Assembly (NCBI GenBank): GCA_046582565.1
Contig: JAYGED010000063.1
Span: 1-26,380, forward strand
Reading direction: 5' to 3'
DNA from: JAYGED01 sp046582565
GTDB lineage: Bacteria > Pseudomonadota > Alphaproteobacteria > JAAXGF01
DNA length: 26,380 nucleotides
Positions 8,895 to 17,220 of the stretch are shown one piece after another; position 1 is the first letter of the stretch; the number at the start of each line of letters is the position of its first letter. The position numbers and the translations under genes were made by a program. The notes under the pieces are model-generated. The model saw only the letters and a program-made list of their open reading frames with translations, did no database searches and was not told the DNA's origin.

Positions 8895-9583
8895 TGACTG
8901 ATTACGTGATCGATTGCCCCTCCCAACCGGCGCTTCCCGTCACCCGCGCCGATGCTCTGTTTCCGGTTCGCCGGATCTATTGCGTCGGTCGGAACTATGC
9001 GGACCATGCCCGGGAAATGGGCCATGACCCGGACCGCGAAGAGCCTTTCTTCTTCCAGAAATGTGCCGACAGCCTGGTTCTTTCCGGTGGCGACTTTCCC
9101 TATCCGCCCGGCACCAGCAATGTGCATTACGAGATTGAGCTGGTGGTGGCCATCGGCCTGGGTGGTGCGCATATTGCCGAGGATCAGGCGCTCGATCACG
9201 TGTTCGGCTATGGCGTCGGCCTCGATATGACGCGGCGCGATCTGCAAGGCGAGGCCAAGAAAGCCGGCCGGCCCTGGGCCGTCGGCAAATCCTTCGACCA
9301 TGCGGCGCCCTGCTCGGCCCTGGCACCCGCTGCGGCCATCGGCCATCCGAGCTCGGCCCGCATCTGGCTCGACATCAACGGCGTCTCCCGCCAGGACGGT
9401 GATCTCGATCAACTGATCTGGTCGGTGCCTGAAATCATCGCCTATCTCTCGGGCCTGTTCACCCTGGCCCCCGGCGACCTGATCTACACCGGTACGCCCG
9501 CCGGTGTGGGCGCGGTCGAGCGCGGCGACGTCATGCGCGGCGGCGTCGACGGCGTTGGCGAGATTGAAATTACGGTGGTTTAG
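8894..9583 (+). CDS. Fumarylacetoacetate hydrolase family protein
   Basis: Compact FAH-family enzyme of 229 residues, close in size and motifs to FAHD1/YcgM-type acylpyruvases and fumarylpyruvate hydrolases, which cleave C-C bonds in 2,4-diketo acids or decarboxylate oxaloacetate. Visible features: CVGRNYADHAREMG near residue 30, metal ligands E80 and E82 in HYEIELVVAIG, D111 in YGVGLDMTRRDLQ, then KSFDHAAPCSAL and the C-terminal GDLIYTGTPAGVG. It starts at ATG 8894, overlapping the rhodanese stop as TGATG, so it is coupled to that gene. The co-directional run ends here in an inverted repeat. The link to thiol oxidation may be cleavage of a keto-acid product, but the substrate is not determined. 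Confidence 0.88.
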   Translation: MTDYVIDCPSQPALPVTRADALFPVRRIYCVGRNYADHAREMGHDPDREEPFFFQKCADSLVLSGGDFPYPPGTSNVHYEIELVVAIGLGGAHIAEDQALDHVFGYGVGLDMTRRDLQGEAKKAGRPWAVGKSFDHAAPCSALAPAAAIGHPSSARIWLDINGVSRQDGDLDQLIWSVPEIIAYLSGLFTLAPGDLIYTGTPAGVGAVERGDVMRGGVDGVGEIEITVV

Positions 9584-9594
9584 AGAAGTTGAAG

Positions 9595-9653
9595 GCGGTC
9601 AGCTATCAGCTATCAGCTAAAAAGTGCTTTTAAGCTGACCGCTGATAGCTGAT
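9595..9653. repeat. Alternative inverted repeats built on a TATCAGC heptamer, possible bidirectional terminator
   Basis: This 59-bp element lies between convergent genes. A 13-bp perfect inverted repeat, ATCAGCTATCAGC (9605-9617) and GCTGATAGCTGAT (9641-9653), competes with a 10-bp perfect one, GCGGTCAGCT (9595-9604) and AGCTGACCGC (9633-9642). An inner AGCTAAAA/TTTTAAGCT pairing nearly extends the hairpin. The left arm contains tandem copies of the heptamer AGCTATC. A and T runs in the loop suit a bidirectional terminator for the FAH and hydrolase genes, but no long T tract follows either arm. It may instead be one copy of a dispersed repeat, which a single window cannot show. Confidence 0.6.
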
Positions 9654-9668
9654 GGCCCTTTCTCGCTT

Positions 9669-10487
9669 CTAAAACACCATGGCCTTGATCGCCCCGAACA
9701 AATCGCTGTCGGCGTCGGCCATGCCCTCGACCACCGAGAAATGATTGCAGCCGGGGATATCCAGGCGGCGGCAGCGGTCGCCCCAGGCATCAGCCAGGCG
9801 GTCCGATTGATCGTGGAAACCCGCGCTTTCGTCACCGCCGACCGCGAGCAGCAGGGGAGCGTTGCCCCGGGGCGGCATGAACAGCGGGCTGTTGGCCCGC
9901 GCGCTGGCAGCGTTGAGCCCGAGATTCTCGTTCATCGTGGTGTTGATCAGGGGCGCGAGATCGAACAGGCCGCTGATCGAGATGCCGCCGCGAATATTGA
10001 CGTCACCCGCGGCGCTGTCAGCCATCATCATCGCCGTCAAATGACCGCCCGCCGAATGGCCCGAGATGTACAGACGATCCCGATCGATGGCGAATTCACC
10101 GGCCCGCGTCCATAGCAAGGCCAGGGCCCGTCGTATCTGGGCGGCGATGTCGTCCAGCCGCACCGCCGGGCAGAGGTCGTAGCCGACCACCGCCACCGCC
10201 GCCCCGGCCGTCACCAGGGCCTCGGCGGTGAAGCTGAACAGGGACCTGTCCAGCCCCTGCCAATAGCCGCCGTGAACGAACACGACCAGGGGCGGCGCGC
10301 CGTTGCCGCCCTCGGGCATGAACAGATCAAGCTCCTGGCGGTCGCTGTCTCCATAGGACACACCGAGCCGGCAGCTGGCGGTTTCGCGAAAGCCTGCGCT
10401 GCGCAGCCCCCAGCGGGCGAAGAATTCGCCGTATTCGGGAACCGCCGCCCGCGCGTTGTAGTGCCGTTCCTGCTCCTCATCGATCAC
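9669..10487 (-). CDS. Alpha/beta hydrolase, kynurenine-formamidase/esterase-like
   Basis: Cytoplasmic serine hydrolase of 272 residues. It has the oxyanion motif HGGYW (72-76), nucleophile elbow GHSAGGHL (S145), an acidic residue in AVGGDES (D219 or E220) and catalytic His249 in GCNHFSVVEG. The N-terminal HYNARAAVPEY is typical of the bacterial arylformamidase-like subgroup. The chosen start is GTG 10487, because AAGGAG lies seven bases upstream on this strand; an in-frame TTG at 10514 would place that ribosome site inside the gene. It is divergent from the binding-protein gene at 10574 with 86 bp between them, so a shared regulatory region is plausible. The true substrate could be an N-formyl compound, another amide or an ester. 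Confidence 0.85.
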   Translation of the reverse strand: MIDEEQERHYNARAAVPEYGEFFARWGLRSAGFRETASCRLGVSYGDSDRQELDLFMPEGGNGAPPLVVFVHGGYWQGLDRSLFSFTAEALVTAGAAVAVVGYDLCPAVRLDDIAAQIRRALALLWTRAGEFAIDRDRLYISGHSAGGHLTAMMMADSAAGDVNIRGGISISGLFDLAPLINTTMNENLGLNAASARANSPLFMPPRGNAPLLLAVGGDESAGFHDQSDRLADAWGDRCRRLDIPGCNHFSVVEGMADADSDLFGAIKAMVF

Positions 10488-10510
10488 GTCATGACTCCTT
10501 GGATTTGAGT

Positions 10511-10520
10511 GCAATATTGC
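10511..10520. promoter_or_regulatory. Perfect 10-bp palindrome in divergent intergenic region
   Basis: GCAATATTGC is a perfect palindrome in the 86-bp gap between the divergent hydrolase and importer operon. It lies 24 bp upstream of the hydrolase GTG start and 54 bp upstream of the binding-protein ATG. A regulator site shared by both directions is possible. No convincing -35/-10 pair could be assigned by eye, and a 10-bp palindrome can arise by chance. Confidence 0.3.
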
Positions 10521-10573
10521 GCCAATTGCCGGATTCAGGCTATGACTGACTTAATCGTATAAGGGAGGAAACT

Positions 10574-11758
10574 ATGAAAATCCGTATTGTTGCGCTGGCT
10601 CTTGTGGCTGGGTTGTTGAGCGCCCCGGCATTTGCCGTCGAATCCGTGAAAATTGGCTTTGTCACCACCTTGACCACGCCGGCCGGGGTTATCGGCCGCG
10701 ACATGGTGGATGCGGTCAACCTCGCCATTGAGCAGATCGGCGGGAAAATGGGCGGGCTCGACGTTGAGCTCATCGTCGAGGACGACGGCTTCAAGCCCGA
10801 GATCGGTAAACAGAAAACCGATAAGCTGGTCAAGCAGAACGATGTGGATTTCGTGGCCGGCTTTATCTGGTCCCATGTGCTGCTGGCCTCCAGTAATTCG
10901 GCGCTCAAGGGGGGCAAATTCCTGATCAGCTCCAACGCCGGGCCATCACAGCTCGCCGGTAAAAAATGCCATAAGAATTTCTTCTCGACCAGCTGGCAGA
11001 ACGACCAGACGCCCATGGCCATGGGCGAGGTGTTCAACCAGAAGGGCGTGAAATCGCTCTATGTCATGGTGCCCAACTATGCCGCCGGCAAGAACATGCT
11101 GGCCGGTGTGTCGCGCACCTTCAAGGGTGAGATCGTCGGCCAGGACCTGACTAAATGGGGTAAGGATGCGCAGCTCGATTTCTCGGCTGAACTTGCCAAG
11201 GCCAAGGCCTCCGGCGCGGAAGGGCTGTTCGTGTTCTACCCGGGCAAGGCCGGCGGCGCCTTCATCAAGCAGTTCGGCCAGGCGGGCCTTGCTGACAGCA
11301 TGGACCTCTATTCGGTATTCACCGTGGATTCTCTCAGCCTGCCCAAGTTCCAGAAGGCCGGCATGGAAGGCGTTCTCGGCACCTACAACACGATGTTCTG
11401 GGCGCCCGATCTGGATAATGCGCAGAACAAGAAATTTATCGACGGCTTTAAGGCCAAATACGACCGCTATCCATCCTTCTATGCGGCCCAGAGCTATGAC
11501 ACGATCTTCCTGATCAAGAGTGCGGTTGACGCCGTCGGCGGTAACCTCGATGACCAGGACGGCATGCGCGCCGCCATGGAAGCGGCCGACTTCCCCTCCG
11601 TTAGGGGATCGTTTTCCTATGGCAACAACCACTTCCCGATCCAGAATTTCTATCTGCGCCAGGTTGTGGCCGACGCCGACGGGGTCTGGACGACGAGCAT
11701 TGTGCAAACAGTCTTTGAGAACCACCAGGACGTCTACGCCAAGGACTGCAAGCTATAG
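10574..11758 (+). CDS. Periplasmic binding protein of Liv/HAAT ABC importer
   Basis: Periplasmic type I binding protein, 394 residues (Peripla_BP_6 family), first gene of a complete importer. A Sec signal peptide (MKIRIVALALVAGLLSAPAFA) ends at an AFA-V site. The mature start VESVKIGFVTTLTTPAGVIGRDM is the usual family opening, with NLAIEQIGGKMGGLDVELIVEDD following. A strong GGGAGG ribosome site precedes ATG 10574. Two cysteines are present in the mature part: one in KKCHKNF and one at the C-terminus (KDCKL). The family imports branched-chain amino acids, amides, urea or aromatic acids, and the pocket cannot be read for specificity here. The remaining transporter genes begin 161 bp downstream, after a hairpin, which would favour excess binding protein over membrane parts. 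Confidence 0.92.
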   Translation: MKIRIVALALVAGLLSAPAFAVESVKIGFVTTLTTPAGVIGRDMVDAVNLAIEQIGGKMGGLDVELIVEDDGFKPEIGKQKTDKLVKQNDVDFVAGFIWSHVLLASSNSALKGGKFLISSNAGPSQLAGKKCHKNFFSTSWQNDQTPMAMGEVFNQKGVKSLYVMVPNYAAGKNMLAGVSRTFKGEIVGQDLTKWGKDAQLDFSAELAKAKASGAEGLFVFYPGKAGGAFIKQFGQAGLADSMDLYSVFTVDSLSLPKFQKAGMEGVLGTYNTMFWAPDLDNAQNKKFIDGFKAKYDRYPSFYAAQSYDTIFLIKSAVDAVGGNLDDQDGMRAAMEAADFPSVRGSFSYGNNHFPIQNFYLRQVVADADGVWTTSIVQTVFENHQDVYAKDCKL

Positions 11759-11829
11759 AACAGGGCGGCCGCGGCTGAAAGTTCTGCCGATGTTTTTCAG
11801 AGTGTGCGTTTAAGCGCCACGCATGCTTT

Positions 11830-11849
11830 AGCCGCTCAATGCGGCTTTT
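11830..11849 (+). terminator. Hairpin terminator/attenuator between binding-protein and permease genes
   Basis: AGCCGC (11830-11835), loop TCAAT and GCGGCT (11841-11846) form a six-pair stem running into TTTT (11846-11849). It sits inside the importer operon, 71 bp after the binding-protein stop. This is the usual place for a partial terminator that lowers expression of the membrane and ATPase genes. The short stem and T tract suggest it is leaky. Confidence 0.6.
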
Positions 11850-11920
11850 GGGGCAACGGTCGATCGGCTCTTGTCGGTCACCGCCTGCTCAAGTAACGCG
11901 GGCCAGAGGTAATCGCTCAT

Positions 11921-12844
11921 ATGGACTGGACCCTGCTGGTCATTCAGATGCTCAACGGGCTTCAGTTGGGCGTGCTGTTGTTTCTGCTGGCCGCCGGCTT
12001 GACCCTGGTGTTCGGCATCATGGATTTCATCAATCTGGCGCATGGCTCGCTCTACATGGTCGGGGCCTATTTCTGCGCCACTATCGCCAGCGTCACCGGC
12101 TCCTTCCTGCTCGGCGTTTTGGCCGCCCTGCCGTTGACCTTTGCCGTCGGGCTGGTTCTCGAGATGCTGGTGGTGCGCAAGCTCTATGCGCGTGATCATC
12201 TCGATCATGTGCTGGCCACCTTCGGCCTGATCCTGTTCTTCGATGCGGCAACCCAGCTTATTTGGGGGCCCGAGAGCCTTTCCATCGCCCTGCCGGCATT
12301 TCTCGACGGCCGGGTCACTCTGGCTCCCGGCATCGAATTTCCGACCTATCGCCTGGTCATCATCATGGTCGGCCTTGCCGTTGCAGCCTCGCTCGCCTAT
12401 GTGGTCAGCGCCACGCGTATCGGCGCCCTGATCCGCGCCGGGGCGGCAAACCGCCGCATGCTGGGGGCGCTCGGCGTCGACGTGAACCGCCTGTTCACCA
12501 TTGTCTTCGCCGCCGGCGCCACCCTCGCCGGGCTCGCCGGGCTGATGATGGCGCCGATCACCGAGGCCCATGTGGGCATGGGCAATTCAATCCTCATCGT
12601 CGCTCTGGTGGTCATCATCATCGGCGGCATCGGCTCGGTGCGCGGCGCTTTCATCGCGGCCCTGCTGGTCGGCATGATCGACACAATGGGGCGCGCCTTT
12701 CTGGATACCGCCATGAAGCTGGTGCTGTCCCAGCAAAACGCCGAGACGGCGGCGCCGGCCCTCTCCGCCATGCTGATCTATATCCTCATGGCGGTCATTC
12801 TGGCTGCGCGGCCCCAGGGCCTGTTCGCGCCGAAGGGCCGATAA
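11921..12844 (+). CDS. livH: Liv/HAAT-type ABC permease, LivH-like
   Basis: Inner-membrane permease of 307 residues (MDWTLLVIQMLNGLQLG), BPD_transp_2 family, LivH subgroup. The hallmark GLTLVFGIMDFINLAHGSLYM occurs near residue 27. The coupling region TRIGALIRAGAANRRMLGALGVD is near 165, and IGGIGSVRGAFIAALLVG near 230. An AGAGG stands upstream of ATG 11921. The stop overlaps the LivM-like start by one base. The symbol reflects the subfamily only: many LivH-like permeases carry amides, urea or aromatics. Preceded by 161 bp that contain the hairpin at 11830. Confidence 0.92.
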   Translation: MDWTLLVIQMLNGLQLGVLLFLLAAGLTLVFGIMDFINLAHGSLYMVGAYFCATIASVTGSFLLGVLAALPLTFAVGLVLEMLVVRKLYARDHLDHVLATFGLILFFDAATQLIWGPESLSIALPAFLDGRVTLAPGIEFPTYRLVIIMVGLAVAASLAYVVSATRIGALIRAGAANRRMLGALGVDVNRLFTIVFAAGATLAGLAGLMMAPITEAHVGMGNSILIVALVVIIIGGIGSVRGAFIAALLVGMIDTMGRAFLDTAMKLVLSQQNAETAAPALSAMLIYILMAVILAARPQGLFAPKGR

Positions 12845-13788
12845 TGACCACCCCTCTATCTTTAAGGTCGGCTGTCACCCTGGGCGGCCTCGCGGTTCTC
12901 GCCATCATGCCGCTCTTAACCGAGGCGTTCGATCAGCCCTATTACCTCGATATCGCCATGCGCCTGATGTGCCTTGCCATCGCCGCCGTCAGCCTCAATC
13001 TGATCCTCGGTTTCGGCGGCATGGTGAGCTTCGGCCACGCCGCCTTCATCGGCATCGGCGCCTATGCGGTCGGCATCCCGGCCTATTACGGCGAATACTC
13101 CGGCTTCATCCAGATTCCCCTGGCGATGGGCGCGAGCGCCCTGTTCGCCTTGATCACCGGTGCGATCTGCCTGCGCACCCGTGGCGTCTATTTCATCATG
13201 ATCACCCTGGCGTTCGCTCAGATGGCCTTCTTCGCCCTGGTCAGCATCGAGGAATACGGCGGCGACGACGGCTTGATCATCGACACGCGCAGCGAATTCG
13301 CCGGGCTGATCGATATCGAACAGACGGCGAGCCTCTATTATCTCATCCTGGCGGTGCTGATCGGCAGCCTCTATCTGGTCCGCCGCATTGTCGCCTCACG
13401 CTTCGGCCGGGTCATCCGGAGCGCCAAAATCAACGACGAGCGGACCCAGGCCATCGGCTTTGACAGCTACCGATACCGCCTGAGCGCTTACGTGATCTCC
13501 GGCGCTCTCTGCGGGCTCGCCGGCGCCCTTCTGGGCAATTTCACCGGCTTCATCAGCCCCGGTATGATGGATTGGACGCGCTCGGGCGAGCTTATTTTCA
13601 TGGTCGTCCTCGGCGGCGCCGGCAGCCTGTTCGGGCCGGTGCTGGGCGCCGCCGCCTTCCTTATCCTCGAGGAGGTGCTGTCGTCCCTGACGCTCCATTG
13701 GCAGATCATATTCGGGCCCCTGCTCGTCCTGACAGTGCTTTATGGGCGCGGCGGGCTGGACGGATTCCTGCGGGGCCGGAATGGCTGA
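12844..13788 (+). CDS. livM: Liv/HAAT-type ABC permease, LivM-like
   Basis: Second permease, 314 residues, LivM subgroup. It has the family segment LNLILGFGGMVSFGHAAFIGIGAYA near residue 50 (quoted parts are LILGFGG and SFGHAAF). RTRGVYFIMITLAFAQM lies near 115, and a helix-breaking VVLGGAGSLFGPVLGA near 255. The start ATG 12844 overlaps the LivH-like stop (TAATG). The stop lies 8 bp inside the next gene, so translation is coupled across all four membrane/ATPase genes. Compared with amino-acid LivM, no extra N-terminal extension is present. It forms the heterodimeric channel with the LivH-like subunit. Confidence 0.92.
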   Translation: MTTPLSLRSAVTLGGLAVLAIMPLLTEAFDQPYYLDIAMRLMCLAIAAVSLNLILGFGGMVSFGHAAFIGIGAYAVGIPAYYGEYSGFIQIPLAMGASALFALITGAICLRTRGVYFIMITLAFAQMAFFALVSIEEYGGDDGLIIDTRSEFAGLIDIEQTASLYYLILAVLIGSLYLVRRIVASRFGRVIRSAKINDERTQAIGFDSYRYRLSAYVISGALCGLAGALLGNFTGFISPGMMDWTRSGELIFMVVLGGAGSLFGPVLGAAAFLILEEVLSSLTLHWQIIFGPLLVLTVLYGRGGLDGFLRGRNG

Positions 13789-14546
13789 AGCTCAAACCGA
13801 ACCTCTGATCGCCGTTGCGGGTCTGTGTAAATCGTTCGACGGTATCGTGGCGACAGACCATCTCGACCTCACGGTTATGCGCGGCGAAATTCACGCCATC
13901 ATCGGACCCAACGGCGCCGGCAAGACCACCCTGATCAACCAGATCAGCGGCTCATTGCGGGCGGATGCCGGTAAAATCAGCCTGAACGGCCACGACATCA
14001 CCACCATGGCGCCCCATGGCCGGGCGCGTCTCGGGTTGGCGCGGTCGTTCCAGATCACCAGTATCTTCCCCGACTTCTCGGTGCTTGAAAATGTCGCACT
14101 CAGCGTCCAGGCGCAGAGCGGCCATTCCTACCGCTTCTGGCAGCCGGCGGCGGATGATACGGTGCTGAACGCGGGCGCACTCGACGCTCTTGAGCGGGTC
14201 GGTCTGGCCCTGCGCAGCGCCGACAACGCTGGCCATATGTCGCATGGCGAGCATCGTCAGCTCGAAATTGCCATAGCCCTGGCGACCAACCCTTCGGCGC
14301 TGTTGCTCGACGAGCCCATGGCCGGTATGGGGCGGCAGGAATCGGCGCGCATGGTGGAGATCATTCGCGCCCTGCGGGACGACCACGGAATTCTGCTCAT
14401 CGAGCATGACATGGATGCGGTCTTCGCCCTGGCCGACCGCATCACCGTGCTGGTTCATGGCCGCGCCATCGCCTCGGGGACGCCGGAAGAGATTCGCACC
14501 AACCAAGAGGTCGAACGGGCCTATCTCGGCGATGCGGGCTCGGCTG

Positions 14547-14554
<8 letters not shown>
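13781..14554 (+). CDS. livG: Liv/HAAT-type ABC ATPase, LivG-like
   Basis: Cytoplasmic ATPase of 257 residues. It has Walker A GPNGAGKTT (about residue 45), the LivG-type Q-loop segment GLARSFQIT (about 86), and a divergent signature MSHGEHRQLEI (about 152) in place of LSGGQ. Walker B is ALLLDEPMAGMG (about 174) and the switch histidine is LLIEHDMDAVFALADR (about 205). The MSHGE variant of the signature is common in LivG-like subunits. ATG 13781 overlaps the permease gene by 8 bp, and the stop overlaps the LivF-like start by 8 bp. Works as a heterodimer with the next protein. Confidence 0.93.
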
Positions 14555-15289
<735 letters not shown>

Positions 15290-15293
<4 letters not shown>

Positions 15294-16192
15294 GAAGCGC
15301 GGTAGGCCGCCGGGTCGATGCCGTAGAAGGCCTTGAAGGCGCGCGAGAAGTAGCTGCGGCTGGTGTAGCCCGCCGCCTGGGCCACGGATTTCACCGGGGC
15401 TTCCGAGGTTTTCAGTATTTGCGCCGCCCGGCGCAGGCGAAGCTCTTTCAGCAATTCCATCGGCGGCCGCCCGAAGGCCAGGGTAAAATGCTGGGCAAAG
15501 GCCGAGCGGCTCATGGCGGCGATGGTCGCCAGCTTTTCCACTGTATGCGGCGCCTCGGGGGTGTCGAGCATGGCCTCCAGCGCTGCCGCCAGGCGCGGAT
15601 CCTCGAGCGTCGAGAGCCAGGGCACCCGGCATTCGCCGCCCTCGCAATGGCGGCGCAGCAAAACCACCAGACACTGCTTCATAACCGCCTCGGCGAAGGC
15701 GGCGGTTCCGGCCCGCGGATCGGCAAGCTCGGCGAACAGCGCTGCGATGGCGGCCCGGATCGGCGCATCGTCGGTAAAACTTTCGGCAATCGGTCCGTCG
15801 AGATAGTCGAACAGGTCGGTGGTTGCATGGTAGGTCACGCGGACCGTGCCGCAGGCGACGATCACGCCGTGACCGCCGCTGCCCACCGCATGGCGCTCCA
15901 GGCCCGCGGGCAAGGGCGCGGCGTCTGGGTCCACCGGGGCCAAGGGCGATCCGCCCTCCACCGGCTCGATGCGATGGGCCATGCCGGGGGGCACGATGAT
16001 GAAGCTGTAGGGCCGCGCTTCCACCGGCGGCGCACCGGCCACCCGCACCAGGCCTGAGCCGGCCAGGGTGTAGTGCACCGTGGCGAATTCGCTGGCGTCC
16101 AAGGTGAGATGGGAGGTGCCGCGCACATCGCAGACGGCGAACGGCCGCACGGTGACTTCGAGACCGGCGAGCAGCTTCTCAAGAAGGATCAT
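15290..16192 (-). CDS. AraC-family transcriptional regulator with cupin sensor domain
   Basis: Regulator of 300 residues. Residues 1-190 form a Cupin_6-like ligand-sensing domain (HYTLAGSGLVRV, PYSFIIVPPGMAHRI). The last 100 residues contain the double helix-turn-helix of AraC proteins: VEKLATIAAMSRSAFAQHF, then PVKSVAQAAGYTSRSYFSRA and FKAFYGIDPAAYR. ATG 16192 lies at the edge of a 124-bp divergent gap; no strong ribosome site is evident. The gap holds two copies of an 11-bp sequence with a 21-bp period, typical of AraC-family sites. Its natural target is therefore probably the hydrolase gene at 16317, perhaps also its own promoter. Regulation of the convergent importer operon is possible but not shown. 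Confidence 0.9.
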
Positions 16193-16221
16193 GGGAGAAG
16201 TCTACAGCGGATCGCTCTGGA

Positions 16222-16253
16222 CGATAAGGCACATACTGCGTGCGATAGGGCAC
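16222..16253. promoter_or_regulatory. Direct-repeat operator, likely AraC-type binding site
   Basis: CGATAAGGCAC (16222-16232) recurs as CGATAGGGCAC (16243-16253), 10 of 11 bases identical, with starts exactly 21 bp apart. That spacing puts both half-sites on one face of the helix, as in known AraC/XylS-family operators. The repeat is centred about 45 bp upstream of the AraC-type ATG and 79 bp upstream of the hydrolase ATG. Inferred target of the regulator encoded at 15290-16192. Confidence 0.5.
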
Positions 16254-16316
16254 GCCCCCCGCCCCATCTTAATAAGCAAGGGGGACAGGCTCGATTCAAC
16301 AGAGGGAAAATTAAAT

Positions 16317-17141
16317 ATGTGCAACGATCATGATCATGACGACCAGGGCGTTTACCGCCGCTCGTTTATCGCCACTGGGGTCGCTACCGGGCTGGCCGGC
16401 GCCGCCCTTGTAGCCACCGGCTCAAGCGAAGCCCATGCGACATCAGACGACCCTTACGCCGACCCGGCCACGCCGGCGCTGCCGCCGAGCGACGTCACCG
16501 TCACTCTGGAACGCACGGCGTTGGTGGTCACCGACCCGCAGATCGACTTCCTCAGCCCCGACGGCGTGACCTGGGGCGTGGTCGGCAAAAGCGTCGAACG
16601 TCACAACACGGTTGTGAACATCGGCCGGCTGTTCGCCGCCGCCAAGCAGGTCGGCATGACCGTGGCGATCTCGCCGCATTACTATTATCCCACCGACCAT
16701 GGCTGGAAGTTCAGCGGGCCGCTGGAAACGCTGATGCACAAGATCGGCATGTTCGACCGGACAAGCGCTTATAATGACCCCGATTTCGAAGGTTCGGGCG
16801 CCGATTTCATGCCCGAGTACAAGCAATATATCCACGACGGCAAGACCATTATTGCCTCGCCGCATAAGGTCTACGGACCGCAGAACAACGATCTGGTCCT
16901 GTAGCTCCGCAAACAGCGCATCGACAATGTCATTCTCGCCGGCATGTCGGCGAATCTCTGCGTCGAGGCGCATATGCGCGAATTGCTCGAGCAGGGCTTC
17001 GATGTGGCCGTGGTGCGCGACGCCACGGCGGCCGCCATGCTGCCCGAGGGCGACGGCTATCTCGCCGCCCTGACAAACTTCCGCTATATGGCCAACGCCT
17101 TGTGGACCACCGACGAGGCCGTGGCCCGCATCACCGCGTAA
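16317..17141 (+). pseudogene. Tat-signal isochorismatase-like cysteine hydrolase with in-frame amber stop
   Basis: Family members are amidases or related hydrolases (nicotinamidase, N-carbamoylsarcosine amidase). A strong AGAGGG precedes ATG 16317. The N-terminus MCNDHDHDDQGVYRRSFIATG is metal-ligand-rich and then Tat-like (RRSF), with an AHA-T cleavage-like site. Catalytic Asp73 (VTDPQIDF) and Lys184 (SPHKVYGP) are present. Codon 196 is TAG (16902-16904), after which the same frame continues LRKQRIDNVILAG and MSANLCVEAH, containing the nucleophile Cys215, to TAA at 17141. CAG to TAG by one transition would explain it, since Gln fits NDLVLQLRK. TAG ends other genes here, so recoding is unlikely. 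Premature termination would remove the nucleophile. The gene ends at a strong terminator. Confidence 0.85.
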
Positions 17142-17160
17142 GACAGCTCGTACGACCAGG

Positions 17161-17200
17161 ATCGCCGCCCGTGAGACCCCCCCACGGGCGGTGATTTTTT
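17161..17200 (+). terminator. Strong Rho-independent terminator
   Basis: A 13-pair stem (17161-17173 with 17183-17195, core CCGCCCGTG/CACGGGCGG, one G-U wobble) closes a 9-nt loop AGACCCCCC and runs directly into TTTTTT (17195-17200). It lies 20 bp after the hydrolase stop and would end transcription from 16317. Confidence 0.88.
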
Positions 17201-17220
17201 ATGAGGACGCTTATCTCCCA

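Noticed and set aside
9599..9618. Tandem heptamer considered as a CRISPR or microsatellite array
   Set aside because: There are only two to three copies of seven bases, with no spacers. The inverted-repeat explanation fits better.
12262..12843. Upstream extension of the LivM-like frame inside the LivH-like gene
   Set aside because: The extension is Arg/His/Pro-rich noise. The TAATG junction at 12842-12846 and the membrane-like MTTPLSLRS start mark the true beginning.
16902..16904. UAG recoding as a sense codon in this organism
   Set aside because: TAG is the normal stop of several intact genes here (for example at 9583, 11758 and 20057), so a genome-wide recoding is ruled out.
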